From Nephromyces sp. MM_2019 (Eukaryota > Apicomplexa > Aconoidasida > Nephromycida): a stretch of 64,000 nucleotides of DNA. The position numbers and the translations under genes were made by a program. Where the stretch lies: NCBI GenBank assembly GCA_015657535.1, contig JADHZB010001535.1, positions 11,926 to 75,925 of the forward strand, given 5' to 3'. Every line of letters begins with the position of its first letter. The stretch's first letter is position 1. The notes beneath the pieces were generated by a model. It was not told the origin of the DNA, ran no database searches, and was given only the letters and a program-made list of their open reading frames with translations. Below are positions 1 through 12,086 of this stretch, one piece after another.

Positions 1-658
1 CCCTCCTGCTTTCCCACCATGTTCTGTGTGTCTGCCCCCCATTTAACTGATTGAGCAAGTTATGCTAAGTATCTGCTGGGAGGCTGATTGTGCTTTTCCT
101 GTGGATAACGTGTTCTCAGCCTCTTCTGTGTGTTGGGCGGCTGATTCCTCTGAGGGGGAACTTATCGCATTGTGTGTTGGTTGATAACCCTAAAAATTAA
201 GCGAAGAATAAGCGATTTGAAAAGGCTAAAACCCTACTGTGCTTGTGTGTTATGTGTGTGTGTGTGGCATTTACCTGAATATAAGGCTTCTATATGTTTC
301 ATAATGACTACTGTATATGTGTGGAGGGTTGATGCAGTTTCAATAATCCATTTGGCTTCCGTGTGTGTGTGTGCTGAATTCTCTATGTGTGAAAATCCGT
401 GACTAAGTTGCTCGTGTGTACGTATGTGCGTGCAATTCCGCAACTGGCTCACTGGTGTGTGTGCAATCCTACGACTTGCTTGTGTGTGTGCAATTCCAAA
501 ACCAACTCCTGCTAGAGTTCTTCTCATTCCATAGTATCTTTCATAGGTATCCTTTAGAGTTGAAATTTTGCACACACACACTATCTTTGCTGCCTAGCAG
601 CTAACAACAATAGATGAGGCGTATTTCTACATTTTCTTCACCATGAAAACCCGAAAGA

Positions 659-3600
659 ATGGAGGATTTTGATGTTTCCTACGCTGCAGAAGAGGAAGAT
701 GATGAAAACCCTCCTTTTGAGAGAAATATCATGTGTTTTATAATTGGCTAGAAGCGGGAGGGTTTAGGAGAGAACCAGGAATTACTTTACCATAGATGCT
801 TTGGTGTGTGTATGTATGTGGCATCTATCTGGGTATGTAGGGGTGTTGCGTCTGTCTGTGTGTGTGTTCACGTGTGTGTTCACGTGTGTGTGTTTGTGCG
901 TTTGTTTGCGTGTTGCATCTGTGTGTGTGCGTATATATGTGTGTGTACCTATTTATACACTTTTGGATAGCAAAGGAGCTGCTCTTTGCCATAGAGATGA
1001 GCTTAGCGGCAGAAAGCTAAAGAACGCACACTCTGCAAGTATTTCGTAGAAACCCCTTTTTCCTGTAATTTGCGAAATTTTTCCTGCTTCCTGATAAAAT
1101 TCTTCAATTGAAGGTGCAAAACACTCTGAGAGAAGTATCCCGTTGATACTCAAGGTTGTAAGAGGGAAACATATGCACACACACTGGGACTTTGACACAC
1201 GGGGGCTCTGACACATTCCCCAACACACGCACTTAACAGCACCCACCCTAACAATCAGCACCGACACACCACGAAGCTCCTGGAAAAAATGCACACCCCC
1301 ATCCCTGCTCATCCTCCCTCTGCTGATTTGAAAGCTTAAAAACCTCTACAAACGCTTCTGCGATGCTTCAACTTCCATCGCCTAAACAGCGACAGTAGAA
1401 TCCCCAGAAGAAGGAGGCAATAAAGCCTTCTTCCTTCCCTCCTCTTTGCACACACTAATCACCTGCCCTTCCACCCCTGGCCACTTTGTGCACACACAGA
1501 AGCATGTGCACAGCCTCTTCGCGTACAAGTGCGCAACCTCTACGGACACACACACAGACTACCCGGACGCAACACACAGCTCCCATGCACACACACACAA
1601 TCTTCGCGCATGCACACTCCCTGCAGACACAAACCTTACCACCCATTGAATGTTCATCTCGCTATCAAAAACCCTTCCCACCTTATTTACGCTTCTGCTT
1701 ACACTTTTACACAAAATTAAACACATACCAACAGACACACACCAACAGACACACACACCAACAGACACACACACCAACAAACACACCAGGAGACACACAC
1801 CAACACACACACACACTAACAGATATACACGCCAACACACACACACACTGGAACTTCTCTGTCCTTTGCAATTTTCCACCCCCCCCCCACCCTTATCCCT
1901 TCATCTTTGCCCTCCATCTCATCCAATCTCCCTATTTCAAGCATCTTCCAACAGCGTAAAATCTCACATATTGGTGTGTATGCAGGTCTCTATCAAAATA
2001 TAGGTGTGTGTGGTTATCTCTGTATATATGCATTTTTTGGTATCTACCTCTCGCTCTCTGTGCGTGTGGCTATCTCTCTATCACTCTTTCTCTGCGTGTG
2101 TGGCCATCTCTTACTCACTCTGTGTGTGTGTGAGCCTCTCTACAAAGTAAAGTTCCATTACAGAAGCTTTTCTGGAGGAATTCCTTCCTTTTCCTGCTTT
2201 TTTCGACATTTTTCCTCTTTTAAGCTTCAATTTTCTGGTGATTTCGAGTGGACGTTTTTCTTCAAGATGTAAAATCAGGGCAAAAAGATGTTCACAAAAC
2301 AGCGAAAAGACTGCTTCTTTGATATTTTTCTGTTTCATTGCTGAAATCCTCATAAAATAGCAATTTTGATGAATTTTAAGGGCTTTTTTTTAGGAGAGTT
2401 GGAACACTGTGAATAGCTTGAAGTTTTTAGTGTAAATGTCTTTGTAATTCTATGAATTCCTAGTCTTTTTTTGAAGATGAAGAGGATTAGTTGGTCAGTT
2501 TTCTTTTTATGTTTTTATTTCTTTTCTTTTTTGGCTGTCTTCTTCATCTTCTGCTTCATCTTCGTCTCATTCTCCTTCTTTTTCTTTTTTTTTTCTTCTT
2601 CTTCTTCTTCTTCTTCATATGCTCATTCTTCCTCTTCTTCTTCCTCTTCTTCATAGATACCCACTTTTTTCAAGATTTAAATGACTACTTTTATCTAAAT
2701 GAAGAGAAAGAATTAGAATGTTTGCTTTCAGATGCTTGCCGGGATGCGTGATCCTCAGGGCTTCCAGCTTGACTTATGCCGTGTTACTACTGTGGCCTTC
2801 CTCTTTGTGGTAATCGTGGTAACCACACTTACTGCTGGCATTATAGGGTGCAATATCAGCCCAGGCAGTAAGTTTGATGTGTTCTTGGGAATAGAAAGTG
2901 TGCGTGTGTGTATGCTGATTTTGGAAGATTTGTATATTTGGATAGATTTGTGCGTGTTGAAGGGTGCGTGTGTGTGTGCTTGCTTCTATTTTTTGCACTT
3001 TTTCTATTTTACGTGGATTCGTGATATTTTATTTGTCTTCCACAAGGTGTCATTATTATTCGCATTTTTCGCGATACTAATAGCTTTTATCCTCAGCGCA
3101 CCACCCCCCACCGCCGTCTACATGCCACCCATCCCAAACCTGCCACCCTGTACACGCACCGTCCACCCCCAATTCACCCCCTACTCACCCCCTACTCACC
3201 CCCCACTCACCCCCCACTCACCCCCCTCAGGTCTTGACTATCTAACCACCTGCCATGGCGATTGGGAGATGTCTCTCATTCCCTTCTACTCTGTGGCGAT
3301 CACTCAGATCGTTTTAACGGTTCTTCAATGGCATAAGAAGCAGAGAAGTCCGTTAGCTTCATGGACTACTCAGTCTCAGTTGGGGGGAGAGCAGTTTATC
3401 AATATGAAGCACTTCAATTCTGTTAGCTCTTCAGGGGGGCGAGGCAGGGGGGGGGAGGGTGGAAGATCTCTACTTTTAAACAACGAAAAAATTTCAAACT
3501 TCTTCAATGCTTCAATCGAAGACTTGAGCAGCGAGGGGAAGTACTCTGTGAGGGGGAATCAAGGTGCTCAGGAGGTGGAAACACAGCAAAAAGTGAATTC

Positions 3601-6600
3601 GTTTGACGGAATTGGTGAGGAGGGTGGGGTGGGTTTGTGGGAGTGGATTGAGTTGGGGGGTGTGGGGGAGAAGGAATGTGGGGGGGGAGTGGAGGGGGTT
3701 GACGGGGGTGAGTCAGCGTTGAGTGGGAGGCTTAGTTGGGGGGGTATGACTTTGTGGCTTATTTGGGAATCACTTGGAAGATCGACTTGCTGGGGATGAT
3801 CTCTCTGGTTAATCGACCCTCCTTCCTCTCAATGATGAGTATTCTCCCATTGGCGCTATTTTGTATAAAATGCTGAAGTTGTATATCTTGATAAGAGCCT
3901 GTGTGTGCGTATTGATTCGCATTAGCTGTTCTCCTAGAGCTTTCTTAGCACTTCAAATGCTTTTTCGCTGTCTGAAAGTTCTGCTGTTGTACTGTCTCCC
4001 TCTGATCTGCTGTTGAGTGTACATACATCCATTTGAAGTAGCGAATTTGTGTGTGTGTAGCTTGAATTTGGCTGTTTGTACTTCTCGAGATGCATCTTCT
4101 TGTGTGTCTTAAAGCTTCACAACTTTGCAGTGTTGCATGTAGGAAATAAGGCTAATAATCTAAAGTCTCCTGCTAGCTCTCTTGGCGAAGACGAACGAGC
4201 CTCTGAGCAGTTTGAAGGCGACTACGATATGTGCCTGAAAGGTGTTCATTGGAACAGTAAGTTTTTGATGTTTTTGTGGGGTGTGTGTTGGTGTGGGTTG
4301 GTGTGTGTACGCATGTGTGTGTATATTTGTGTGTAATCTGGTATGCCTGTGAATTTGTGTGTATATTTGTCAGTGTTTGCCTGATTTTGTGTGTTGGCAT
4401 TGTGTGTGTGTGAGTTGGTGTTTGTGGGTTGGTTTGTGCATGAGTTGATGTATTAATGTTTACCCGTGTGTGCAAGCATGTAGTTAGGTTGTGTGTGTTC
4501 TGTTTACGCTTATTTGGTAAAACATATGAATTTCCTGTATTCTGGGAAGTTCCTGAGAAAACGGTTCTTTGCTATTTTCAGTGTATGGACTTGTGTGTGT
4601 GTCATCGTTTGTGTGTCGATACACATGTGTGTCCATTCACGTGTGTTAGTGTGCGTCTGTCAATACATGTGTGTCAACTTTTTGTAGGCTGTGTAAACAA
4701 TTTTGTGTAACCCCTTGAATATCAACGTGTGTGTGTTAATATGTTTGTGTGTAGATCTGTGGATGGCCTGTTACTACGGCATCTTTTTCTTGGCTATGGA
4801 CGCTTCTCTGAATGCCTGGGATAGCTACAGCAGCTTCCAGCTAAGCAGTCAAGCTTTAGAGACTTGCCAGCATCTTGTCAAGGAGGGCTCTACTATGTTA
4901 GTGGGTTGAGCGGTGTGTGTGTGAGTTTTTGCTTCTGTTTGCGGTTTTAGTAGGTGAATCTTGTGTTTCATTTAGGGGCTTTTTGCTTTTTTTGCAGCTC
5001 CCTCTTCTTCCTAGAAATTCTGTTTTTTTTGGGGATATTTTGTAAGCTTTTTCAAGTCTCTGTATCTTTTTGGGTATAAGTCGATATGTGTGCGTGTGAT
5101 TTCAGTGTATGTGTGTGTGTGCGTGTAATTTCAGTATATCTATATGTGTACGCATGTTTTTTTATGAATTTTTTGTAACTCTATGTGTGTGCGTGTGCAT
5201 CCGTGTGCGTGTGTGACATGCATGTATCTTTATGTGCGTTTTTTTGTGATATCGGAATATCTATATGTGTGTGCTGCGTATGAAGCCAGTATATCTCAAT
5301 ATCTATATGTGTATGTGTGTGAACTACTACATATGCATTGATCAACCTATGGCCTGCAAGTGCTATGGTTGACTGATACTCTACTTCACTTCACTTTTCT
5401 GTTTTTTCTTCGTTTTTCGATGAATTTCTTACGATTTTTTGATGTTTTCTCCCTCTTCAGACCTTATTTTCACTCCATCTTCTCAAAATCTGCGTTTACG
5501 CAGTGTTTTGGGGTTGCTGCGACTGCAATGCTTCTTGTTCGGAAGTTTCGTAGCCCCTTCTTCCTAAAGAACTACTTCGTTTTGAAGGATAAAAGGTGAG
5601 TTCTAGGGTTTTTCTTGGTGTCTTTAACTTTGCACTGTTTGATTTTTTGTGTGTTTAGCTATTCGGCTTAGTTTGTGTGTTGTGTGTTTCTTTTTTGGAA
5701 ACTTTGAGCTGAAAATGTGAAGATAATTGTAGGTTTTTGTGAGCGTATGTAGGTGTATGTTGTATTTGTGCGATATATGTGAAAGTATGTGTTATGAGAG
5801 GTTGCGTATTTGAATAATCATGGGCTTGTGTAGACTTAATTTTTTGTTGGCCGATAGTAGCATCTGCACAAGATGAGTGTACGTACACCCCGCAGAACTA
5901 GTAAGCTCTCCTAGAGGTGTACGTACGCCTCCTAGTACTAGTCAACTATGCAACACCTACCAACACTACCCACCTTATGTATCCGCACACCCCACGACGC
6001 TACTCAGCTCTACTACAGATGTATGTACACCCCCCAGGGCTAGCACTTGATAATACGTATTTCCTGCTGCAGATTTTCTTTTTCTTCATGACGCCTATTC
6101 TGCTGTTTTCTGTGATACATATGAAGAAGGAGATTCCGTAAGGTTCACATATTCTACTGCTTCCAAGGACTTTTCCAGTGGGGAATCTTCGGCTACGTAG
6201 TCTTCAATCTTGTTTCATCTTGGCTCTATGGTAAGCAGCCTTAGCTGCTATTCTTGTGTGTGCGAGAGGGTCTGCGTGACAGAGTGTGTACGTGTGATAA
6301 CGTTTGTATGTGTTTGTGTGTTTGAATGTGTGCTCCTATGTCAGTGTGTGCTCATGTGTTAGTGCATGCTTGCTTGCGTGTGTGTGTGTGCACGTTTGTC
6401 AGTTTGTGTGCTCGTTTGTGTGTGTATTAGTGTGCGTGTGCTGTTATATCAGTGTATGTACTTATTTTTAATCTTTTTTTTTCTTCTGCTTATTTTTTTG
6501 TGTTTTGTTGTGTGCATGTGTGTGTTTCTCGTTGGATGTCCTCCTGGTTTGCTTCCTCCTTTGTTTTATTCGATGTATGTACACCCATTCCAAACACTCT

Positions 6601-7732
6601 TTTTAAGCACAATGAGTATTTGTTTTCTTCATCTGAAGGGTTTGGAACGCCCATACAAATCATCTCAAGCATCTTTCTGGCTGGAGTTTCATTATGGGTT
6701 GCCTCTGTGCTGACTCACATTCTGGAGGTATGTGTGTGATTGTGTGCGTTCTGTGTGCTTATACATTATTAAACGCCATTTACTGCTCTTACTAGCTTCA
6801 GTTTCTCTTATGATAAGTTTGTGTGTGCGTACATGTGTGTATGCACGTGTCTGTGTGCCTATTGGATGCTTATTTTAGCGTGTGTGTGACGCTCCAGGTG
6901 CAAGTACTCCCCTCCTCTTGACTCGCTGACTACTGCTTCTACTCTAACTGAAGTGCTCTGATTTTCTTTGGGCAGGTTGACTTCTGTACTTCGTTAAGGA
7001 GGCCAAAGCTCTCTTTTCACTGGCTTTGGTACGTCGATCTCGTTTGTGTGTGGGGGTACTGATGTGATTTTGTGGACAAAATTTACTCCCATGTGTATGT
7101 GGGGATGCTGATGCGAGTTTGTAGAGAATATCCTTCGCTGGATGAGTGTGTGTGCCTCGTGCTATTGCTTTTCTCTAAAGAACCTCCCTTCCTGTATTCA
7201 TCTGTGTCTCTGTGCTGCCACAATCACCTAATTGTTACTATACTTTGATTTCATTCACAACCTTTTTAATTCTTTGCTTTTGCTGCAGATTAGCGCTCTT
7301 TTTCTGGCATTCTATTGAGTGTACATACATTGATGCCTACAATAAAGAAACTGCTCACACACGTACACTATCAAATGAATGTACCTACACTCATTTTTAT
7401 TTCTCTTCTTCAGGTCAATCGTATGGTTATTCATCGTTTGGCTCTGTGGCTTCATATTCTACGTATCAACAAAGGGAATAGCCTTCAACTTCTACCTGAT
7501 TCCTCACTTCGTTATGTGGGCCTTCTTTCTCATCCTGACTTATACCAAGTTTAAAACTATATTTGGTAGTTATGGAGCTGAAAGTATGCGTGTGTGGGGG
7601 GCAAGGGAGGTTATATATGTGTGTGCGGGGGAGGTTCATATATATGTACCGTGTGTGCAGCTATGCGTGGTATAGTTTTCGCTGTAGTTTGTCTGTTGAC
7701 TTTGTAGGTTTTGCATACAGATGGGTGCAAAA

Positions 7733-7766
<34 letters not shown>

Positions 7767-8441
7767 GGGGGTGGGNGGGGGGGTTTTATGTGTGTGTAGC
7801 TGTGCTTGATACATCGGAGTTGGTGCTGTGTTGTGTGTGCATTGGTCTTGTGTTTTTCTGCGTGGGAGCTGAGTTTTTGTGTGTATTGTGTGTGTGGCTG
7901 TTCTGTGTGAATCCATGTTTGTGCTGCTGCATGCTTATATGCGCCGAGTCGGATGATATGGTGTGTGTGTGTGTGTGTGTTTGTGTGTGCGCGTTTGCAC
8001 TGCGTGGAAGTGCTAATCATTTCATTGTTTTGCGCATCTATCTAATTTGAGTATGCACGTTTGATGCATATTTTAGATTGTTTATGCCTGTTTTTCGTGC
8101 GTCAGATTTTCACATCTTCTTTCATGTGTGTGTGTGTGAAGATTTCGCACCTTTTTTTCACATTTATCTGAGATGCTCACACCCTTCTTTTACGTGTGTG
8201 TTTGTGCTTTTAAGCACATCCAGTGTGTTCTTCAGCTTTCTTGAATTCTCGCTATCTTAGTTGACTTGTATGTTATACAAGTATACAAGCGTTCTCCAAA
8301 AATTGCACTCTATCGTCTGAGCGTGCCTCTTCTTATGCCCACACACACGCGTCTTCTGCCGTTTTTGCAGCCTTGGAGACCAACTTCTTGAACTTCTCCG
8401 ATCAGTCGAACGTGCTAACTGGCATTATGAGGAATTACTAG
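659..8441 (+). CDS. Multi-pass membrane protein, function unknown (about 14 exons)
   Basis: Phase-consistent exons are 4755-4896, 5461-5595, 6127-6230, 6639-6727, 6976-7028, 7414-7565 and 8371-8441, the last ending LTGIMRNY-stop. Less certain exons are 659-732 (starts MEDFDVSYAAEEEDD), 971-1038, 1390-about 1478, 2732-2867, 3231-3862, 3949-4011 and 4131-4256. Eight to ten hydrophobic helices are visible, for example TVAFLFVVIVVTTLTAGII, LIPFYSVAITQIVLTVL, WGIFGYVVFNLVSSWLY, SSIFLAGVSLWVASVLTHI and IVWLFIVWLCGFIFYV. The predicted N-terminus is acidic. Between the second and third helices lies a long Gly-rich loop full of G homopolymers, across which the reading frame changes, so that stretch may hold an intron or a sequence error. 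I do not recognise the family; a serpentine receptor or an apicomplexan-specific membrane protein are both possible. The first three exons could belong to a separate gene, although their phases fit. Confidence 0.6.
2588..2656 (+). repeat. TTC/TCT trinucleotide microsatellite
   Basis: A run of TTC/TTCTTCC trinucleotides lies in the presumed intron just upstream of the first membrane-spanning exon of the multi-pass protein. It gives spurious Ser-rich and Phe-rich ORFs and is not considered coding. Confidence 0.8.
3178..3226 (+). repeat. CTCACCCCC short tandem repeat at an intron 3' end
   Basis: Five near-copies of a 9-10 bp unit (CTCACCCCC/CTACTCACCCCC) occupy the last 50 bases of the intron and run directly into the CCCTCAG acceptor of the exon at 3231. 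Here the C-rich repeat serves as the polypyrimidine tract. Confidence 0.75.
3435..3745 (+). repeat. G-homopolymer-rich, Gly-rich coding insert with a frame change
   Basis: The exon of the multi-pass protein from 3231 reads cleanly through HGDWEMSLIPF and a Ser/Gly loop. It then becomes very G-rich, with several runs of 5-9 G. After the 7-G run near 3738 the convincing frame (YDFVAYLGITWKIDLLGM) is shifted relative to the upstream one, which stops at 3797-3799. An intron ending at the CTTAG near 3735, or a homopolymer length error, would reconcile the two. Confidence 0.6.
7734..7790 (+). repeat. Long (GT)n tract followed by poly-G with an ambiguous base
   Basis: An uninterrupted GT tract of about 30 bp runs into a G-rich stretch that contains the only ambiguous base (n at 7776) in the window. 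It lies in the last intron of the multi-pass membrane protein gene. The n suggests read disagreement at the homopolymer. Confidence 0.9.
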
Positions 8442-9194
8442 GCGAGTTAAAACACAACACCCAAGCACATTAGAGAGAGTTACACACACCACCTGAAGAG
8501 CAGACAATAAATCTTTTTGCTAGAGCAATATCACAGTATACTTGGTACTATGCACCATGGTCTTCACAACACACGAACTTCTGAATGCCATCAACTTGTT
8601 AGACATAATAATATGTCCGATTTCCTGGGGGGATATATCTGTTACTTATGCTGCCTTATGCACACTCGATGGATGAAAAAAAAAAGAGTCTTCACAGCCC
8701 AGTATAGGCCGCAAACAATCACTATCTTCAGTGTACATACACCCCTCTAACAGTCATGCTTGCCATGGCACGAAGAACAACCACTATCTTCACTTTATAT
8801 ATAGACCCCTCTCCCGCTTACAGTCATTGAGTATCCTTCATTGTTTCTGTTTGTGGATGAGATACATACACACATATTGGTGCACATACGGATTTCTGTT
8901 TATGCTCACCTTAGACTGGATAGCATGCACATTGACTCCTAGTCTATAAACTAGTTTTCTGTACAAAATTCTTCTTAAAAGTCAAACACAAAGATACACA
9001 CACACGCACCCACATTGAAATCATGCGCACACGCCCTTTGATATCAGACACACCCACAACCCAGACATGCCCACAGACGAGACACACAACACAGACACAC
9101 AACACAGACACACAACGCGAACACACACAAACACATACACGCAGACGTACAAGTTTTGTAGTACATACGCAACAATAGCGACACATTTGCTTAC
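8442..9194. other. Spacer after the multi-pass protein gene
   Basis: The plus-strand gene stops at 8441, and a likely poly(A) signal (AATAAA) lies near 8505. The rest holds a GTGTACATACACCCC motif at 8731 and CA-rich sequence from 8990 to 9170. I see no convincing exon. Confidence 0.5.
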
Positions 9195-9308
9195 TTGTAG
9201 GCTGAGGATTTTTTTCTATAAGAAGCCTTTGCTGCAATAAAGGGCTTTTGCACGCTCTCCAGCATCAGCTCTTCGTTACAAGACATAGGCTTAGTGCATG
9301 TACAAGCA
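9195..9308 (-). CDS. Coding exon of an unidentified minus-strand gene
   Basis: On the minus strand this 114-base segment is bounded by an acceptor (CTTCTTCTCAG) and a good donor (GTAAGC). It reads ACTCTKPMSCNEELMLESVQ, then KPFIAAKASYRKKSSAY in one open frame. Codon choice and absence of TG/CA runs set it apart from its surroundings. The partner exons were not found: the upstream neighbour on this strand (10093-10584) appears to end in its own stop. Only this exon is claimed. Confidence 0.45.
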
Positions 9309-10092
9309 CTGAGAAGAAGCTTTTGCGCACACACCTGTTACCTACAATGAGCAGCTATCAAGCCTGTGAGTACATGTTTTGAGCTGCTGCCCCTGTTGCC
9401 GTACAATAAGAGGGCTTTAAGCTCGTGTGTGGAATGTGTTGGGTGAAGGCTGATGTGGACTTTGCGGAGTAAATGTAACGTTTAAAAGCTCCATCGTAGT
9501 GTTTTGCTAACATGAGCATTGGCATGCTTATGTGTGTTTACTGGTATAGAACACACACAAAGATGAGGTATCTGTGTGTAGTATTGTACTTTGGTGTTTG
9601 AGTGCGTGTGTACATTTGATTGTTGGCGTACGTGTGTATGTGTTTTCGTGTGTGCATTTGCTTGTTGGCATACTTGTATGTATGTTTCATTGTGTGTGCA
9701 TCCGCTGCTTTGCATACTCTCGCTGCATACAAATCTAAGTTGCATCTGCTGCTTTATATATACCTCTGTGTGTTTGTATAATCCTAGCTGCATCGTATGT
9801 GTGGGAATTTCTGTTCTCTCTTGCATATTTAACCTGCCTGATTCAGTGTGTGGAGGATACGCGTGTGTAGGGGAAAATGTGTGTTATTTTTTATTTACTG
9901 AAGATGGCAAATATATCGTTTGATGGAGAAAACACGAGCGTAGAAGAGGGTGTAACTGAGTCTTCACAGCAACTTAGCCGCCAATGTATTACTTTTTGGA
10001 TTCTTTTGCTAAGTGTACGTACGCTCACTTCTTCAAGCCCTTAAAGCGATTTTGTTAAGCCTAATTGCAATACGATGAACTTTTCTAGGCTT
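9309..10092. other. TG-rich spacer
   Basis: Plus-strand TG-rich sequence with a GTGTACGTACGCTC motif at 10013. No exon was recognised with confidence; apparent ORFs are dinucleotide artefacts. Confidence 0.4.
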
Positions 10093-10584
10093 TTAACGTG
10101 AAAGCAGTTCAGAGCTGTGTGTCCAAAAGAAACTGGCAGCAAGCACTGAGAATTTGCCACGTCCAGTGCTAAATGGGTGTGCTGCAGGGCTGTAGCCAAA
10201 AAGAGCAAAACTTCTTAGCACACACATTCTTCAGGCTCGCGTAAACAACGTAGTGTGTATGAACACACACTAATGCTACATATTCTGGAGACGATCACAC
10301 ATGCTGGCAGCCACTTGATCATGTCCCGAGATGCGGGTGATGCTGCAGGAACGAGTAGCCTATGATTAGCCTAGCGGCTGGCAGTAACTTTGGCAACCTG
10401 CTTTGGTGGAGATACAACTACAAGAAAAGAAATCACACGCACACACACAGTTTACATACGCACACATCCGCAATCGATCGAGACCAAGTACCAAAGTGAG
10501 CAGTGTACGTACACTCCTCAAGTAGAGCTTTATTTGAGTGCGAAGACTCATCTCCGGTTCCTGCTTTTGAGGCTTGTGTGCGAG
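10093..10584 (-). CDS. Three 3' exons of an unidentified gene
   Basis: The exons on the minus strand are 10584-10515, 10342-10280 and 10189-10093. Their phases agree (2 to 1 nt at both joins). The spliced product reads RTQASKAGTGDESSHSNKAL, then LEDITRISGHDQVAASM, CDRLQNIPAAHPF and STGRGKFSVLAASFF, ending SSELLSR-stop. The first donor is GTGTACGT, formed by the recurrent GTGTACGTACAC motif at 10503. No family is recognised. Upstream exons are unresolved in the CA-rich sequence above 10.6 kb. A competing plus-strand reading of 10090-10175 (NVKAVQSCVSKRNWQQALRI) exists, so strand is probable rather than certain. Confidence 0.4.
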
Positions 10585-11246
10585 CTAAAATGAAGACTCA
10601 CACTGAAACATACCTGCCTTCTGGAACACGCATGCTGGAAAAGCTCAAATACACAACCCAAACAGCGCACACACACATACGATCCACGTGCACAACTCAT
10701 GCACATAATGCACACGCGTAGCTCACACAGAGTACACGTACAGTGCGGGCACGCAGCCCATACACATTGTAGGCACGCAGCCAGCAGGTGACTCACACAC
10801 CAACATACACACCCACCCCACACACACACAACAACATACACACCCACCCCACACACACACAACAACACACACACCCACCCCACACAAACCCAGCCCACAC
10901 ATACATTACCCCTCTAAAGACACTCACAGAGTCTCCGAAGCACCCCAAAACTGCAGCAGCACACACTGACACACACCCCACCAATGGCAACACACAGAAC
11001 CCCTACAATACACGTCCCGCCACTTCCACACACAAATTCATAAATAAGTACTAAAGACCAACAGAGAAACCTCTGTTCGAGAGTTTTCTTGAAAAAACGC
11101 CCATCCTGCATCATATATTCTCTTTTTTTCAGCAAATTTCTCCACATTTTGCAAAAATTACTGCGAAAAACATCATTTTTGAACGAAACTGAAGCAGTTG
11201 AAAGGTGAAAAAAGTTAACTTCTTCACACCTGCGAAAAGCAACTTT
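10585..11246. repeat. CA-rich spacer with an ACACCCACCCC repeat
   Basis: Between about 10790 and 10880 there are three near-copies of a unit like ACACACCCACCCCACACACACACAACAAC (about 36-38 bp). The rest is CA-rich sequence with no convincing exon. Confidence 0.55.
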
Positions 11247-11468
11247 CTATGCAAAAGAGAGGGTAGAAGATGCTTCAAAGAATGCACTACAGTAAAGGTT
11301 TAAAGTATAAAATCCATAAATTTTGTATAGGCACAACACACACGATGAGGTAGACACACATATATGCGTTTTGGCTCTCAATGTAGATGAAGAGGGATTG
11401 CCCAAAAGTGAAGCGAAGGAGGCTATATAACTGATGAGCATGCAAATTTTCGCGCACAGGGTGCACAT
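11247..11468 (-). CDS. Last two exons of an unidentified gene
   Basis: The minus-strand exons are 11468-11360 (acceptor CTGCAG, donor GTGTGT) and 11286-11247 (acceptor CTGTAG). The join is in phase 2. The product contains VHPVRENLHAHQLYSLLRFT, then FGQSLFIYIESQNAY and IAFFEASSTLSFA-stop. The FGQSLFIYI strand loosely resembles the ubiquitin-like fold of Atg12 or Atg8 proteins, but the flanks do not match well, so no name is given. Upstream exons, expected between 11.5 and 12.0 kb, are not resolved. Confidence 0.4.
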   Translation of the reverse strand: MCTLCAKICMLISYIASFASLLGNPSSSTLRAKTHICVSTSSCVLCLYKIYGFYTLNLYCSAFFEASSTLSFA

Positions 11469-12086
11469 CTGCAGATTCGCATACATAAACAGACACACGC
11501 ATATACACACTCGTAGATATACACACACATGCATATAGCACTCATATATTTACGTGCATACACTTACACGGTGACATAAAAAATAAACACACACACCCGC
11601 ATCTATAAACGCGAAGAGACACACCTAAAACTACACACAGACTCACAACCACACACACATACAACACACACAGACAAGTAAGGCGTACTCCAGTCTACTC
11701 AAGAGCAGGGAAAGCGATGCCAATAGAGTCAAAACACACTATTTACACCATTTCTCCAAACATTTATGTGCATAGACTGTTTCACACACACAAACATGAG
11801 AAAGCATACGCGACTGCACACAGCAGCACATGCCTTCATGCACTCCAGTCCCTAAAGAGGCTCAATTAACATACATGGAACGGGCTTTCGGCGTGAAAAG
11901 AGAGGCACGCACACACATAAAGATTTTACTATGTAGACAGCCTTCCACACCTTATTTAAATCACTTCTGCACACACAAGAATACGAAAAATTGCTTGCAA
12001 TCATAGACTAGCCTATATACTCTTACGTTAGCTAAGCTAACACATAAATCAGCACACACAGCAGTGAAATTTACTGTGCAGCTGTA
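11469..12086. other. CA-rich spacer between two minus-strand genes
   Basis: Mostly CA-rich. A plus-strand frame near 11832-12006 (58 codons, includes AQLTYMERAFGVKREAR) and a minus-strand frame near 11690-11745 (LTLLASLSLLLSRLEYALL) look mildly protein-like. Neither could be joined to a gene by phase. Confidence 0.3.

Noticed and set aside
1050..1170. Minus-strand frames (FIRKQEKFRKLQEKG and an overlapping one)
   Set aside because: They overlap a pyrimidine-rich intron of the plus-strand gene, and two frames are equally open.
1440..1990. Overlapping Thr/His-rich and Val/Cys-rich ORFs
   Set aside because: These are translations of CA/TG dinucleotide runs, open in several frames on both strands.
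2111..2353. Minus-strand Lys/Arg-rich ORF of 80 codons
   Set aside because: It is the complement of a T/C-rich intron tract of the plus-strand gene; such tracts give artificial basic proteins.
6072..6142. Hydrophobic plus-strand frame IFFFFMTPILLFSVIHMKKE
   Set aside because: Phase matching shows the acceptor lies after it at 6126; the stretch is the intron's polypyrimidine tract.
10780..10890. Candidate CRISPR-like array
   Set aside because: The repeat is a simple CA/CCCC satellite without unique spacers, in a eukaryotic genome.
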